A stretch of 42,016 bases of DNA. It comes from Spartobacteria bacterium UBA5019. Lineage in GTDB: Bacteria; Verrucomicrobiota; Verrucomicrobiia; Chthoniobacterales; Terrimicrobiaceae. The stretch is taken from the NCBI GenBank assembly GCA_002396485.1, contig DGXZ01000062.1, forward strand, positions 15,376 through 57,391, in the 5' to 3' direction. Positions within the stretch are counted from its first letter, which is position 1, and each line of letters starts with the position of its first letter. Below, in pieces: positions 1-8,912 of the stretch. The notes under the pieces are model-generated. The model did not search any database. It was not told where the DNA came from and saw only the letters and a list, made by a program, of their open reading frames with translations. The position numbers and the translations under genes are program-made.

Positions 1-1572
1 GGGATCGAGCGCACTGGTCGGCTCGTCCAATAAAAGAATCGGCGCATTTTTGAGAAATGCCCGGGCAATACCGATGCGCTGGCGCTGGCCAACGCTCAGG
101 TGACCACCGCGCTCCCCGACTGGGCTGTCGAAGCCCTTTGGCATGCGTTGAATGAAGTCCAACGCCTGGGCCTTTCTCGCAGCCTCCTCGATCTCGGCAT
201 CCGTCGCGCCGGGTTTCCCGTAGGCGATGTTTTCGCGGATCGTGGTGGAAAAAAGAAGCGTGTCTTGAAGAACCATGCCGATGTGTGAACGCAGGCTCTT
301 TTTGCTGATCGAGCGCAAGTCGCGCCCGTCGAGTGATACCCTGCCGCCCGTGGGATCATAGAATCTGGGCACAAGGCTCAGCAGAGTGCTTTTGCCCGTG
401 CCCGTGCCGCCTACAAATGCGACGGTCTGGCCCGGTTCGATGGTAAAATTGATATCCTGCAAAACCCCCCGCTCTTCCGTGTAGCCAAAGCCAACACCTG
501 CAAACTCGATGCGTCCCCTCACCTCTTTCAGGTCCAAGGCATCCGGCGCGTCGGGCACATCGTCCTGGCGGTCCAGAACCTCAAAGCACCGCTGAGCACC
601 GGCTGCGGCACCTTCAAGCGCCCACGCTGTGTAGGTGAGCTGTTCCAAGGGTTGATAAAGCATGAGGAGATAGGAGGAAAAAACCAGCAGGTCTCCCAGA
701 GTGAAAGACGCCGCAGGATTCATGACCTGCAGGGAGCCGGTGTAATACATGAGCGCCGTGCCGGCGGCCATGAGGGTTCCAACGACCAAGGCGCTCGCCA
801 CGGAAGTCATGTTGAGCTTCATGTTCGCCTCCAGACTGCTCGAAGCACGGCGACGGAATTGATCGACCTCGAAGGCCTCGCGTCCGAAAGCGTGAACCAT
901 CCGGATTTGGCTCAAGCCCTCCTGAGCGATGGTGAGCAGATCGCTCTCGCGCTCATGGATGTCGGTGGATTGATTCCTAACGCGAACGGCGTAGAAGCGG
1001 ATCGCCCAGACCACCGGCGGCAAAATCGCAAGAGAAGCCAGCGTGAGCGGCCAATTCATTCGCACCATCACAAAAAAAGTCGCCACCAGCATGACCACCG
1101 ATGAGAGCACAGTCGCGAAACCTTTGTTGTAAATCGTCTGAATACTCTGAGAGTCGTAGGCCACGCGGAAGCTCGAGTCCGCGCTGCGACGGGAGTCATG
1201 GAACTTGAGCGGCAGGTTTTGCAACGCCGTGTAGAGATCCGTGCGCAGCTTCAGTAGAGACTGGAGACCCACGCGGACGAAAAGGTAATTCGAACCCAGA
1301 TTCACCAAGCCGGCGAGAAGGCTGATCAAAACCATCGCGAGGCAGAGCCAAAAAACAACGAGTGATGGCGAAGTGGCGCCGAACCATTCCTTCAGCAGCA
1401 CGCGCGTCTCGGCGGTTCCTGCCGAGGAATCCAATACACCATCGACGATGAATTTGAAGGGCCAGGGCTTGAGGAGATTGAATCCAATGGAAACCAGTGT
1501 GAGACCAACGCCTCCCGCCGTGGCGAAAGCGAAGGGGCGGAAATAGCGGATCGTTCTCGCGTAGATATTCAC
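1..1572 (-). CDS. ABC exporter, MsbA/lipid-export type (3' end outside window)
   Basis: Half-size ABC exporter with fused membrane and ATPase domains, expected in the inner membrane to export a lipid or other hydrophobic substrate. The 524 visible residues contain a hydrophobic transmembrane domain (about 15-320) and a nucleotide-binding domain from about 350: Walker A GGTGTGKST at 388-396, Q-loop Q436, signature LSVGQ at 492-496 (second position usually Gly) and Walker B ILLLDEP with D516/E517. The H-loop and C-terminus lie beyond base 1. The start is GTG at 1572: it directly follows an in-frame TGA and has AGGAAG a few bases upstream, one of the few good SD sequences here. It is divergent from the next gene. 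The exact substrate cannot be told; MsbA-like lipid A flippase is one option. Confidence 0.9.
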   Translation of the reverse strand, partial: MNIYARTIRYFRPFAFATAGGVGLTLVSIGFNLLKPWPFKFIVDGVLDSSAGTAETRVLLKEWFGATSPSLVVFWLCLAMVLISLLAGLVNLGSNYLFVRVGLQSLLKLRTDLYTALQNLPLKFHDSRRSADSSFRVAYDSQSIQTIYNKGFATVLSSVVMLVATFFVMVRMNWPLTLASLAILPPVVWAIRFYAVRVRNQSTDIHERESDLLTIAQEGLSQIRMVHAFGREAFEVDQFRRRASSSLEANMKLNMTSVASALVVGTLMAAGTALMYYTGSLQVMNPAASFTLGDLLVFSSYLLMLYQPLEQLTYTAWALEGAAAGAQRCFEVLDRQDDVPDAPDALDLKEVRGRIEFAGVGFGYTEERGVLQDINFTIEPGQTVAFVGGTGTGKSTLLSLVPRFYDPTGGRVSLDGRDLRSISKKSLRSHIGMVLQDTLLFSTTIRENIAYGKPGATDAEIEEAARKAQALDFIQRMPKGFDSPVGERGGHLSVGQRQRIGIARAFLKNAPILLLDEPTSALDP

Positions 1573-1627
1573 TCACTTCCTGCTAAGGCAGCAGCGAGCT
1601 TCAATCAAGACAACAGAGGGACAAGAT

Positions 1628-3484
1628 TTGATTTGCCGCAGGGCCCCGTCCCTGCTCAAAACTCCTCCCACTTTGGACAACATCTCAATTCAACGCCCGC
1701 GCAATCTCGACTGGCAGCGGGCTTCGGCACTTCTTTACGGAGACTGGGGAACCAGCAAAGCGTATGTCTTGGGCCTCGCCTTCGCGGCCACGGGTTTTTC
1801 ATCCCTGCCCATCATCTGCGCCGTTTGCGCGCTCACGCTCCTCGTCGGTATCAACTATATCGTCATTTGCCGATGCTTCCCCGACGGCGGTGGCGTTTAC
1901 TCGGCGGCTGGAGCCCATGGGAAAGTCCTCTCCGTCGTGGCGGCGCTCCTGCTAGTGGCTGACCTCACCGTCACAGCGGCACTCAGCGGATGGGCGGCTT
2001 TGAGCTACCTTGGCATCCCGCAAGAATACATCATGGTTTCGACCATTGCGGTCATACTTGTCATCGGCGCGATTAATTTGCTAGGGCCGCGACACAGCGG
2101 CAATCTGGCGGTGGCATTGGCGCTGCCGACCTTGGTCGTCATCGTCGGGATCATCGCCCTGAGTATCCCGCACCTCACCTTTCACAACCTAAGGCCCCTC
2201 GAGGGAAGTTGGGGGCATATCTGGGTTTCGTTCGTCGGAGTCATCCTCGCCCTGAGCGGTGTTGAGGCGATTGCAAACCTCACGGGAACAATGAAACCGG
2301 ACAAAGGCTCACCTTTGGGGCATCCGAGAATCGGCAAGACATCGGCGAAAGCCATCATCCCGGTAGCCATCGAAGTGAGCTTGGGAACATTTCTGCTGGG
2401 ATGGGCGATGCTCTCGCTGCCGGAGTCGCTCGCACCTCAGATCGTGGAACGCAAGGAGGACACGCTGCGCTTCATGGCCGAACAATACGGAGCTATGGCT
2501 TTCGGAAACGCATTCGGGCAGGTATTTGGACTGATCGTCGGCATCGTTTTTGCCCTCCTCCTACTCAGCGCAGTGAACACGGCCGTCGCCGCTCAATTGG
2601 GCCTTCTTTTTATGATGTCCCGCGAGGGTGACATGCCGAAGCAGTTTTCCAAACTGAACCGCCTCGGCGTGCCAAAGGTGCCTTTGGCCATCTCGGTGGC
2701 CCTTCCCATCGTGGTCCTGCTTGTCACAGACAATTTCGAAAGTCTCGCAGCCCTTTATGCCATCGGTGTCGTGGGAGCGATTGCGATCAATCTGGCATCA
2801 TCGGCAACGAACAAGAAACTGGAGATGTCATTCCCCGAGCGTCTCTTGATGGGCTTCACAGCGCTCATCCTAATTGCGGTGGAGTTCACACTCGCGCAGA
2901 CAAAGCACGATGCGTTGTTCTTTGTCGTTTGCGTCCTGATAGGCGGTCTCGGCCTCTGGGCCTACTCGCGCCGATTGAGCGGCATCACCACACTCACGGT
3001 CAGCCGCGAGGTCGCTCAGATTGTCAAACCGGAATTGGTTGAGAACCTGCGGAAGCCGGTGCAGGAAACCCAGAAAATCCTGGTTTCCGTGCGCGGACTC
3101 ACCCCGGCGCTGGCATTCGCATTCGACGAAGCCGAACTTCGCAAGGCGGCGCTCTACGTGCTCTGTGTTCGAGAAATTGCAGTGCTCTATCCCGGCACAT
3201 CCTCGGGAGGGCCGACGAACTGGAGGGACGACCCGGAGGTCAGCGCGATCCTCAGCACCGCCTTGCAGATTGGAAAAGCGCGCGGCATCACGACGATTCC
3301 ACTTTTTGCAACCGCCTCGGAAAGCGCGCCGCTCATCGTGGACACAGCCGCGACAATCGGAGCCGACTTCCTAGTCCTCGGAGCCACGCACCGGAACTCG
3401 CTGGCCAAGGTTCTTCGCGGCAACGTGGCCAGCCAGGTCGCCGCCAGCCTGCCCGACAATATTCAGCTCATCATCTACGGTTGA
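1628..3484 (+). CDS. APC-superfamily permease with C-terminal USP domain, KimA/Kup-like (probable K+ uptake)
   Basis: A 618-residue inner-membrane transporter: about 12 hydrophobic segments (roughly 45-450) and a cytoplasmic universal-stress-protein-like domain (about 484-618) ending in a GATHRNSLAKVLRGNVAS-type motif. The first helix reads YGDWGTSKAY, resembling Kup (YGDIGTSPLY), and helix 3 has D112 and T116. D39-Y46 and D112-T116 keep the spacing of the K+-coordinating pairs reported for Bacillus KimA (D36/Y43, D117/T121, from memory). SGVEA at 210-214 matches the helix-6 motif. K+ import is therefore inferred over amino-acid transport, and the USP-like tail could be a nucleotide-binding (for example c-di-AMP) regulatory domain. 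The TTG start at 1628 has AGAGGG 7 bases upstream. The 3' end overlaps the convergent dus gene by 10 bases. Confidence 0.8.
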   Translation: MICRRAPSLLKTPPTLDNISIQRPRNLDWQRASALLYGDWGTSKAYVLGLAFAATGFSSLPIICAVCALTLLVGINYIVICRCFPDGGGVYSAAGAHGKVLSVVAALLLVADLTVTAALSGWAALSYLGIPQEYIMVSTIAVILVIGAINLLGPRHSGNLAVALALPTLVVIVGIIALSIPHLTFHNLRPLEGSWGHIWVSFVGVILALSGVEAIANLTGTMKPDKGSPLGHPRIGKTSAKAIIPVAIEVSLGTFLLGWAMLSLPESLAPQIVERKEDTLRFMAEQYGAMAFGNAFGQVFGLIVGIVFALLLLSAVNTAVAAQLGLLFMMSREGDMPKQFSKLNRLGVPKVPLAISVALPIVVLLVTDNFESLAALYAIGVVGAIAINLASSATNKKLEMSFPERLLMGFTALILIAVEFTLAQTKHDALFFVVCVLIGGLGLWAYSRRLSGITTLTVSREVAQIVKPELVENLRKPVQETQKILVSVRGLTPALAFAFDEAELRKAALYVLCVREIAVLYPGTSSGGPTNWRDDPEVSAILSTALQIGKARGITTIPLFATASESAPLIVDTAATIGADFLVLGATHRNSLAKVLRGNVASQVAASLPDNIQLIIYG

Positions 3485-4509
3485 AGCGGCATCGCCCGCC
3501 CGTGGTCAAGGTGACGCGAGCAAATACTGAAAAACTCATACCTCGTGGCGCACCGGCGGATGTCATACAGGAACGCAACCGAATCATCGAGTCCCTCGCC
3601 GAGGAAATTCATATATTTTTTCATTTTCTGAACTTGGGCCTTTTCAGGAACACCGGGGCTGCAGACGGCTTCATATAAATCGGAAACATAGTCCAGAACC
3701 TGTCGGCCTGTCGGCAAAGACACCTCACGCCCAGCCAGGCGGTCGCGAATCTGCGAAAAAATCCAAGGATTGCGAATCGCCCCGCGCCCGATCATCAAAC
3801 CCGCCGCGCCGGTTTGCGCCAGCGTTTCCACTGCACTCGTGGCAGAGACGACATTGCCATTCGCCTGCACAGGAAACGGCAGGGAGCGCACTGCCTGGGC
3901 AATGCGGTCCAGATGCACATGTGGGCCGTATTTTTCCGCCACCGTCCGGCCATGCACCGTGAGCAAATCGAGGCGATGTTTTGCAAAAACCTCCAAGAGC
4001 GCATCGAACTCGCCAGGGCTTTCAAATCCAATCCGCATCTTGACCGTGAACGCCCCCTCCACGGCATCGCGCAAGGCGGCAAGAAGGGCGTCCACCCTGG
4101 GCAGATCACGGAGCAATCCACCGCCCGCGCACTTACGGTAAACGACAGGCGCGGGACACCCCAGATTGAGATCGATTGCCGCGACGGGGTGCTTTTCCAA
4201 AGCCTTCGCCGTCCTTGCCATGGCATCCAGATCGTTGCCGATGATCTGCGCCACGGCAGGTCGCCCCGTGGGATTTTCGATAATTGAACGCAGGATGTTT
4301 TTCTCCGGAACATAGTGCGGGGTGACGCGGAAGAACTCGGTGAAATACAAATCCGCGCCACCGTATTTTGACATGAGGTGCCAGAACGGAAGGTCCGTGA
4401 TATCCTGCATCGGAGCGAGGGAGAGAACCGGAGATCCACTCTGGAAAAGGCTCCGCAGCGCACTACATCGCACTTCGGGCAGCAGTGTTAGATTTTCGAC
4501 TTGATCCAT
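3475..4509 (-). CDS. dus: tRNA-dihydrouridine synthase
   Basis: FMN-dependent enzyme reducing specific uridines in the tRNA D-loop region. The 344 residues show the family pattern in order: LAPMQDITD (31-39) at the start of the TIM barrel, NLGCP (115-119), the catalytic cysteine C127 in KCAGGGLL, KMRIG (157-161), HGRT (186-189), NGNV (217-220) and GRGAIRNPW (241-249), followed by a helical C-terminal domain. Length is normal. The ATG at 4509 overlaps the end of the upstream lipoprotein gene by 22 bases, so the two are probably co-transcribed. The Dus subfamily (A, B or C) cannot be fixed from motifs alone. Confidence 0.93.
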   Translation of the reverse strand: MDQVENLTLLPEVRCSALRSLFQSGSPVLSLAPMQDITDLPFWHLMSKYGGADLYFTEFFRVTPHYVPEKNILRSIIENPTGRPAVAQIIGNDLDAMARTAKALEKHPVAAIDLNLGCPAPVVYRKCAGGGLLRDLPRVDALLAALRDAVEGAFTVKMRIGFESPGEFDALLEVFAKHRLDLLTVHGRTVAEKYGPHVHLDRIAQAVRSLPFPVQANGNVVSATSAVETLAQTGAAGLMIGRGAIRNPWIFSQIRDRLAGREVSLPTGRQVLDYVSDLYEAVCSPGVPEKAQVQKMKKYMNFLGEGLDDSVAFLYDIRRCATRYEFFSICSRHLDHGRAMPLQP

Positions 4510-5042
4510 CGCATCACACCGCCAAGCACCGGCAGATGCTCGTAGAAGCCGGCCGAGGAATCCCAGAAATCCTGGTGAAGCACGACGCGCCCCTCCTTGT
4601 CAAAACGCAGAAGCGTCACGCCCATGGTGCGGACAGTTTCCTTCGCCCCCTTGTAGCGCACGTCCAGAATCCAGCGGACATAGTAATTCGCACCGGATCG
4701 GGAGTGGTCGAGTGTTTTGCCCCGCACAAAGTCGGTGTGCTCGGGCATGCGAAGAAAGTAGGCCTCCACCGCTTGGCGGCCGCGCAGGGTTTTCAGAGTG
4801 TCATTGAAATAAACATCCGGCGCATAAAAGCCGTCTATCTGCGAGCGAATGCTCTCAACGCTCACATCGGCAAAGAAGGCGTCAAAGCGCCCGATCGCCT
4901 TCCGCTCGGCTTCGGCGTCGAGCACCACACCAGGCCTTGCCGCTTCGGCCTCCACCACAGGCGCGGCGTGATCGTAAACGGCAGGTCCTGCACAACCGCA
5001 AAGCAAAACCGCCATGAGCAAACCTGCTGAAATCCTCTTCAT
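4488..5042 (-). CDS. NTF2/SnoaL-like domain lipoprotein
   Basis: A 184-residue protein with a lipoprotein-type leader (MKRISAGLLMAVLLCGCAG; the probable lipidated Cys follows LCG) and one NTF2/SnoaL-like domain of the group that ends around LHQDFWDSSAGFYEHLPVLG. The fold is a cone-shaped pocket used by very different proteins, so no reaction is assigned. ATG at 5042 was chosen because it places the basic, hydrophobic signal peptide at the N-terminus; in-frame starts at 5072 and 5102 would put charged residues ahead of it. No SD is seen. It overlaps the start of dus by 22 bases and is divergent from rpsL. Confidence 0.72.
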   Translation of the reverse strand: MKRISAGLLMAVLLCGCAGPAVYDHAAPVVEAEAARPGVVLDAEAERKAIGRFDAFFADVSVESIRSQIDGFYAPDVYFNDTLKTLRGRQAVEAYFLRMPEHTDFVRGKTLDHSRSGANYYVRWILDVRYKGAKETVRTMGVTLLRFDKEGRVVLHQDFWDSSAGFYEHLPVLGGVMRWIKSKI

Positions 5043-5093
5043 AGGCCCATGGAATACACGATCCGAAGGCATTGAAAAATCTGTTTTTTTCTC

Positions 5094-5121
5094 TTGCAAC
5101 ACGCCGAATGATCCCTAACCT
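5094..5121 (+). promoter_or_regulatory. possible promoter for rpsL-rpsG
   Basis: TTGCAA (5094-5099) and TAACCT (5116-5121) are separated by 16 bases, about 95 bases upstream of the rpsL ATG in the divergent gap. Both boxes match the sigma-70 consensus only in part. This is a weak call from spacing and position. Confidence 0.25.
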
Positions 5122-5216
5122 CCTCGATTCCCGCAAGGTGTCGACGGTGTGTCATTGCCAGTATCCGGACAATGGAAATCCTATCGAATCACGCGAGTCA
5201 GAAAACGAGATTTAGA

Positions 5217-5627
5217 ATGCCCACAATTAATCAACTCGTCCGCAAGGGACGCCAAAAAATCAAAGTCAAATCCAAGTCGCCCGCTCTGGCAAATTGCCCA
5301 CAGCGTCGCGGCGTTTGCGTGCAGGTGATGACACGCACACCGAAGAAGCCGAACTCGGCTCTCCGCAAAGTGGCCAAGGTTCGCCTCACAAACGGCCAAG
5401 AAGTCATCGCTTATATCCCCGGCGAGGGACACAACCTTCAGGAGCACTCGATCGTTCTCGTTCGCGGCGGCAAGGTCAAAGATCTTCCAGGTGTTCGTTA
5501 CCACATCGTTCGCGGAACTCTCGACAGCCTTGGGGTTGATGGTCGCCGTCGCGGCCGCTCGAAATACGGCGCCAAGCGTCCGAAGCCAGGCCAAGAGGAC
5601 AAGGGAGCCAAGGGCAAGAAGAAGTAA
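5217..5627 (+). CDS. rpsL: 30S ribosomal protein S12
   Basis: Ribosomal protein of the decoding centre. The 136 residues include the invariant TPKKPNSALRK (41-51) with wild-type K43/K44, and GGKVKDLPGVRYH, so the residues whose change commonly gives streptomycin resistance are unaltered. A lysine-rich tail follows the usual C-terminus. The start is ATG 5217 (MPTINQLVRKG), matching the family N-terminus; an in-frame ATG at 5172 would add 15 unrelated residues. No SD precedes it. rpsG follows after 39 bases, as in the str operon. Confidence 0.98.
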   Translation: MPTINQLVRKGRQKIKVKSKSPALANCPQRRGVCVQVMTRTPKKPNSALRKVAKVRLTNGQEVIAYIPGEGHNLQEHSIVLVRGGKVKDLPGVRYHIVRGTLDSLGVDGRRRGRSKYGAKRPKPGQEDKGAKGKKK

Positions 5628-5666
5628 TCGCCAAGAACCGAAATTTTTAAATAGATAAAATAAGAT

Positions 5667-6140
5667 ATGTCCCGTCGCCGCAGAGTCATTCACAAGGAAG
5701 TCAAAAAGGACGCCCGTTACGCCAGCCCACTCGTCGCCAGCCTCATCAGCAGCGTCATGCAGTCGGGCAAGAAATCCATCGCCGAGAAAATCGTTTACAC
5801 CGCTATCGACAAAACCCGCGAGGGCACTGATACGGTCGATCCTCTCGAAACGCTCAACAAGGCTATCGAGAACGTGAAGCCACGCCTCGAAGTCAAATCC
5901 CGCCGCGTGGGTGGTTCCACATACCAAGTGCCGATGGAAGTTCCTGCTGGACGCCAAGTCGCTTTGGCCATGCGCTGGCTCGTGACTTTTGCGAACAACC
6001 GCAAGGGTGTTCCGATGGAAAACGCTCTCGCTTACGAGTTGAAGGATGCCGCCGCCGGTCAAGGCAACGCGATCAAGAAACGCGACGACATGCACAAGAT
6101 GGCACAGGCCAACCGCGCCTTCGCCCACTTCCGCTGGTAG
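5667..6140 (+). CDS. rpsG: 30S ribosomal protein S7
   Basis: Primary 16S rRNA-binding protein that nucleates assembly of the 30S head. It has 157 residues starting MSRRRRVIHKEV, with the conserved RVGGSTYQVPMEV region and a C-terminus ending AFAHFRW. The ATG follows an A/T-rich stretch without an SD. Second gene of the str cluster; a strong intrinsic terminator begins 12 bases after its stop, separating it from fusA. Confidence 0.98.
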   Translation: MSRRRRVIHKEVKKDARYASPLVASLISSVMQSGKKSIAEKIVYTAIDKTREGTDTVDPLETLNKAIENVKPRLEVKSRRVGGSTYQVPMEVPAGRQVALAMRWLVTFANNRKGVPMENALAYELKDAAAGQGNAIKKRDDMHKMAQANRAFAHFRW

Positions 6141-6152
6141 CAAATTTCTGAA

Positions 6153-6190
6153 GGGCGGTTTTTTCCCCGGAAAAAACCGCCCTTTTTTTT
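6153..6190 (+). terminator. intrinsic terminator after rpsG
   Basis: A perfect 12-bp stem, GGGCGGTTTTTT (6153-6164) with AAAAAACCGCCC (6171-6182), a CCCCGG loop and a run of eight T. It lies between rpsG and fusA, so fusA needs read-through or its own promoter. Confidence 0.93.
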
Positions 6191-6239
6191 ACCGCCACGA
6201 AGGTTTTAGACCTGCAAGGCGTCCCCTCCCGAGACAAAA

Positions 6240-6245
6240 TACAAT
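6240..6245 (+). promoter_or_regulatory. possible -10 box for fusA
   Basis: TACAAT lies 27 bases before the fusA ATG and downstream of the rpsG terminator. No convincing -35 box is seen at the right distance. It is listed because the terminator implies that fusA needs its own promoter. Confidence 0.25.
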
Positions 6246-6272
6246 CTAAAAAACACAACCTCACACGATCCT

Positions 6273-8429
6273 ATGGCAGCCACGACCGACACCACGAACC
6301 CAAACTCTCCGAACCGCGCGTTTCCGCTCGAGCGCACACGCAACATCGGTATCGCCGCCCACATCGACGCGGGCAAAACAACACTCACCGAGCGTATTCT
6401 TTTCTATACTGGCATGATCCACAAGATCGGCGAAGTGCACGAGGGCACAACGGTCACCGACTGGATGGAGCAAGAGCGCGAGCGTGGTATCACGATCACT
6501 TCTGCTGCAACGACCTGCTCGTGGATGCAGCGCCCAGAGGAAGGCATCTACAAGGCATACGAAGGCATCAAGATGCGCGTGAACATTATCGACACTCCCG
6601 GCCACGTGGACTTCACGGCAGAAGTCGAGCGCTCACTCCGCGTTCTCGACGGAGCCATCGCCGTGTTCTGCGGCGTGGCAGGCGTGCAACCCCAGTCTGA
6701 AACCGTCTGGCGCCAAGCCACCAAATATGGTGTGCCCCGCATCGCCTTCGTGAACAAAATGGACCGCACCGGCGCGGATTTCAACAATGCCGTGAACTCG
6801 ATGCGCCAGAAACTCGGCGCCAACGCTTGGCCAGTCCTGATCCCTGTTGGAAAAGAGGATTACCTCAAAGGCCAGATCGACGTCATTAACCAGAAGGTCG
6901 TCATTTACCATGACAACGACGCGATGGGTTCGACCTACACCGTCGAGGAAATCCCAGAGGATCTGAAAGATATCGCTCAAGCCGCCTATGAGGATCTCGT
7001 TTCGCAAATGTGCGACCTCGACGAGGAAATCGGCATGCTCTTCCTCGAGGAACAGCCCATCAGCATCCAGCAACTCAAGGCCGCTATCCGTCGCCAGACC
7101 ATCGCAAACAAATTCGTGCCCGTCGCCGGCGGATCCGCTTTCAAAAACAAAGGCGTTCAATACCTCGTTGATGCTGTGCTGGACTATCTCCCCGGCCCTC
7201 TCGACATTGCCCCAGCCAAGGGACAAAACCCTGACAACGGCGAGCCCATGGAAGCCGTCTCGAACGACCACGCCAAGTTCTGCTCGCTCGCTTTCAAGCT
7301 CTGGAGCGATCCTTTCGTTGGAAAACTCGTTTTCTTCCGCGTTTACTCCGGCAAGCTCTCCAAAGGCGACACCGTTTACAACCCACGCACAAACAAACGC
7401 GAGCGCATCAGCCGTCTCATTCAGATTCAGGCCGACAAGCGTGAGGATATCGACACCTGCTACTCGGGTGATATCGCCGCCATCGTGGGAATTAAGAACA
7501 TCACCACCGGTGACACGCTTTGCGACGAGGATCATCCGATTCTCCTAGAACCCCCATCGTTCCCTGATCCCGTGATCTCCATGGCCGTTGAGCCAAAGAC
7601 CAAGCAGGACCAAGAAAAGATGGGCATCGCCCTTCAGCGTCTTGCTGAAGAAGATCCGACCTTCCGAGTATTCACAGACGAGGAAACCGGCCAAACAATC
7701 ATCGCTGGCATGGGCGAACTCCACCTCGAAATCATTCGCGACCGCATGTTGCGCGAATTCAAGGTTGAAGCGAACTCCGGCAAGCCGCAGATCGCCTACA
7801 AGGAGACCATCCTCAACGAGTCCGAAGGCGAAGGCAAACTCGTCAAGCAGTCCGGCGGTCGCGGTCAATACGGCCACGTCGTCTGCAAAGTCCGCCCGAA
7901 CGAGCGTGGCAAAGGTCTCACGATCGATAACAAAGTCGTCGGCGGCACCATTCCCAAAGAATACATTCCCGCTGTCGAAAAAGGCTTCAAGGAAGCGATC
8001 CTCAACGGCGTCGTCGCTGGCTATCCCGTCATCGACGTCCATGTGGACATCACAGACGGTTCCTACCACGATGTTGACTCGAACGAAATGGCGTTCAAGA
8101 TGGCAGCTATCTTTGCTCTCAAGGACGGCCTCAAAAAAGCCAAGCCGATCCTGCTCGAGCCAGTGATGAAAGTCGAAAACGTGACTCCGGACGAGTTCCA
8201 AGGCGACATCATGGGCGACCTCAACCGCCGCCGCGCTCGCATTCAAGGCATGGAAACCAAAGGCAATCTCTGCACCATCAATGCCGAGGTTCCTCTGGCC
8301 GAGATGTTCGGATACGCCACCGCCATCCGCTCACTCTCCAAAGGCCGCTCGTCCTACTCGATGGAACCCTCGCACTTCGAGGAAGTCCCATCCCAGGTCA
8401 AAGCCGCCATCCTCGAGCAGAAGGCCTAA
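6273..8429 (+). CDS. fusA: elongation factor G
   Basis: Translational GTPase that drives ribosomal translocation and, with RRF, ribosome recycling. The 718 residues span the usual five domains. The G domain carries AHIDAGKTT (G1), RGITITSAATTC (switch region), DTPGHVDF (G3) and NKMDR (G4). Domain IV/V motifs are present near the end (GYPVIDVHV, LLEPVMKVE, RRARIQGME). An insert around EEGIYKAYEGIK lies between the switch region and G3. No SD precedes the ATG. A terminator follows directly and no tuf gene is present, so the str cluster is truncated compared with rpsL-rpsG-fusA-tuf. Confidence 0.97.
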   Translation: MAATTDTTNPNSPNRAFPLERTRNIGIAAHIDAGKTTLTERILFYTGMIHKIGEVHEGTTVTDWMEQERERGITITSAATTCSWMQRPEEGIYKAYEGIKMRVNIIDTPGHVDFTAEVERSLRVLDGAIAVFCGVAGVQPQSETVWRQATKYGVPRIAFVNKMDRTGADFNNAVNSMRQKLGANAWPVLIPVGKEDYLKGQIDVINQKVVIYHDNDAMGSTYTVEEIPEDLKDIAQAAYEDLVSQMCDLDEEIGMLFLEEQPISIQQLKAAIRRQTIANKFVPVAGGSAFKNKGVQYLVDAVLDYLPGPLDIAPAKGQNPDNGEPMEAVSNDHAKFCSLAFKLWSDPFVGKLVFFRVYSGKLSKGDTVYNPRTNKRERISRLIQIQADKREDIDTCYSGDIAAIVGIKNITTGDTLCDEDHPILLEPPSFPDPVISMAVEPKTKQDQEKMGIALQRLAEEDPTFRVFTDEETGQTIIAGMGELHLEIIRDRMLREFKVEANSGKPQIAYKETILNESEGEGKLVKQSGGRGQYGHVVCKVRPNERGKGLTIDNKVVGGTIPKEYIPAVEKGFKEAILNGVVAGYPVIDVHVDITDGSYHDVDSNEMAFKMAAIFALKDGLKKAKPILLEPVMKVENVTPDEFQGDIMGDLNRRRARIQGMETKGNLCTINAEVPLAEMFGYATAIRSLSKGRSSYSMEPSHFEEVPSQVKAAILEQKA

Positions 8430-8446
8430 ACTCAATCAACCCTTAT

Positions 8447-8482
8447 AAAAAAGGCGGGGCAGCAATGCTCTGCCTTTTTTTT
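8447..8482 (+). terminator. intrinsic terminator after fusA
   Basis: AAAAAAGGC pairs with GCCTTTTTT. The inner part GGGGCA/TGCTCT continues the stem with G-T wobbles around a GCAA loop, and a T tract follows. It lies 17 bases after the fusA stop. Confidence 0.85.
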
Positions 8483-8548
8483 GTGCAGAGTTGGAACGAA
8501 CGCTCCTAAGTAACAAGTTTTATAATGTTACCCCAAAGCATTTTATTT

Positions 8549-8580
8549 AACCACAGAGGACACAGAGAGCACGGAGGAGA
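8549..8580. repeat. short purine-rich ACAGAG/GGACACAGAG-type repeat
   Basis: The stretch contains AACCACAGAGGACACAGAG followed by AGCACGGAGGAGA, a run of imperfect 9-10-base ACAGAGGAC-like units. From memory, very similar strings occur scattered in intergenic DNA of many unrelated environmental bacteria. Its function is unknown. Only one copy is present in this window. Confidence 0.5.
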
Positions 8581-8882
8581 TTGAGAGGGCAAGGGCGTAT
8601 TTGCGGTGCGAATGGGGCATGGCAAAAACAAAAACTGTGCAAGCAAGCTTGATCGATTTTTGCTTTTTTTCTGCCAATCCCAGCTGGCTGGAATCATCCG
8701 CTCCAATCGGGGATATCCGTGGTTACATTTTCTCGCCAGCCGCGCAGCGCCCGTGGCTTGCAAAAAGCTCTTCGCTGGTAAACCCACCACGCTTACAGAG
8801 CCCGATGATCTCTCTTCTGCTGCCGCGCAATCCAACCTGCTCGGAGCAGACCATCCACCTCCGATCTGCCACATGGTTTGCT

Positions 8883-8912
8883 TTGACCGGACGCACGAAA
8901 TGTCTTTAATAG
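8883..8912 (+). promoter_or_regulatory. candidate icd promoter
   Basis: TTGACC (8883-8888) and TAATAG (8907-8912) lie 18 bases apart. Transcription would begin near 8919, only about 8 bases before the icd ATG, giving an almost leaderless message. This fits the lack of an SD there. Confidence 0.4.

Noticed and set aside
5172..5216. Upstream in-frame ATG for rpsL
   Set aside because: It would add 15 residues absent from S12 proteins; ATG 5217 gives the conserved MPTINQLVRKG start.
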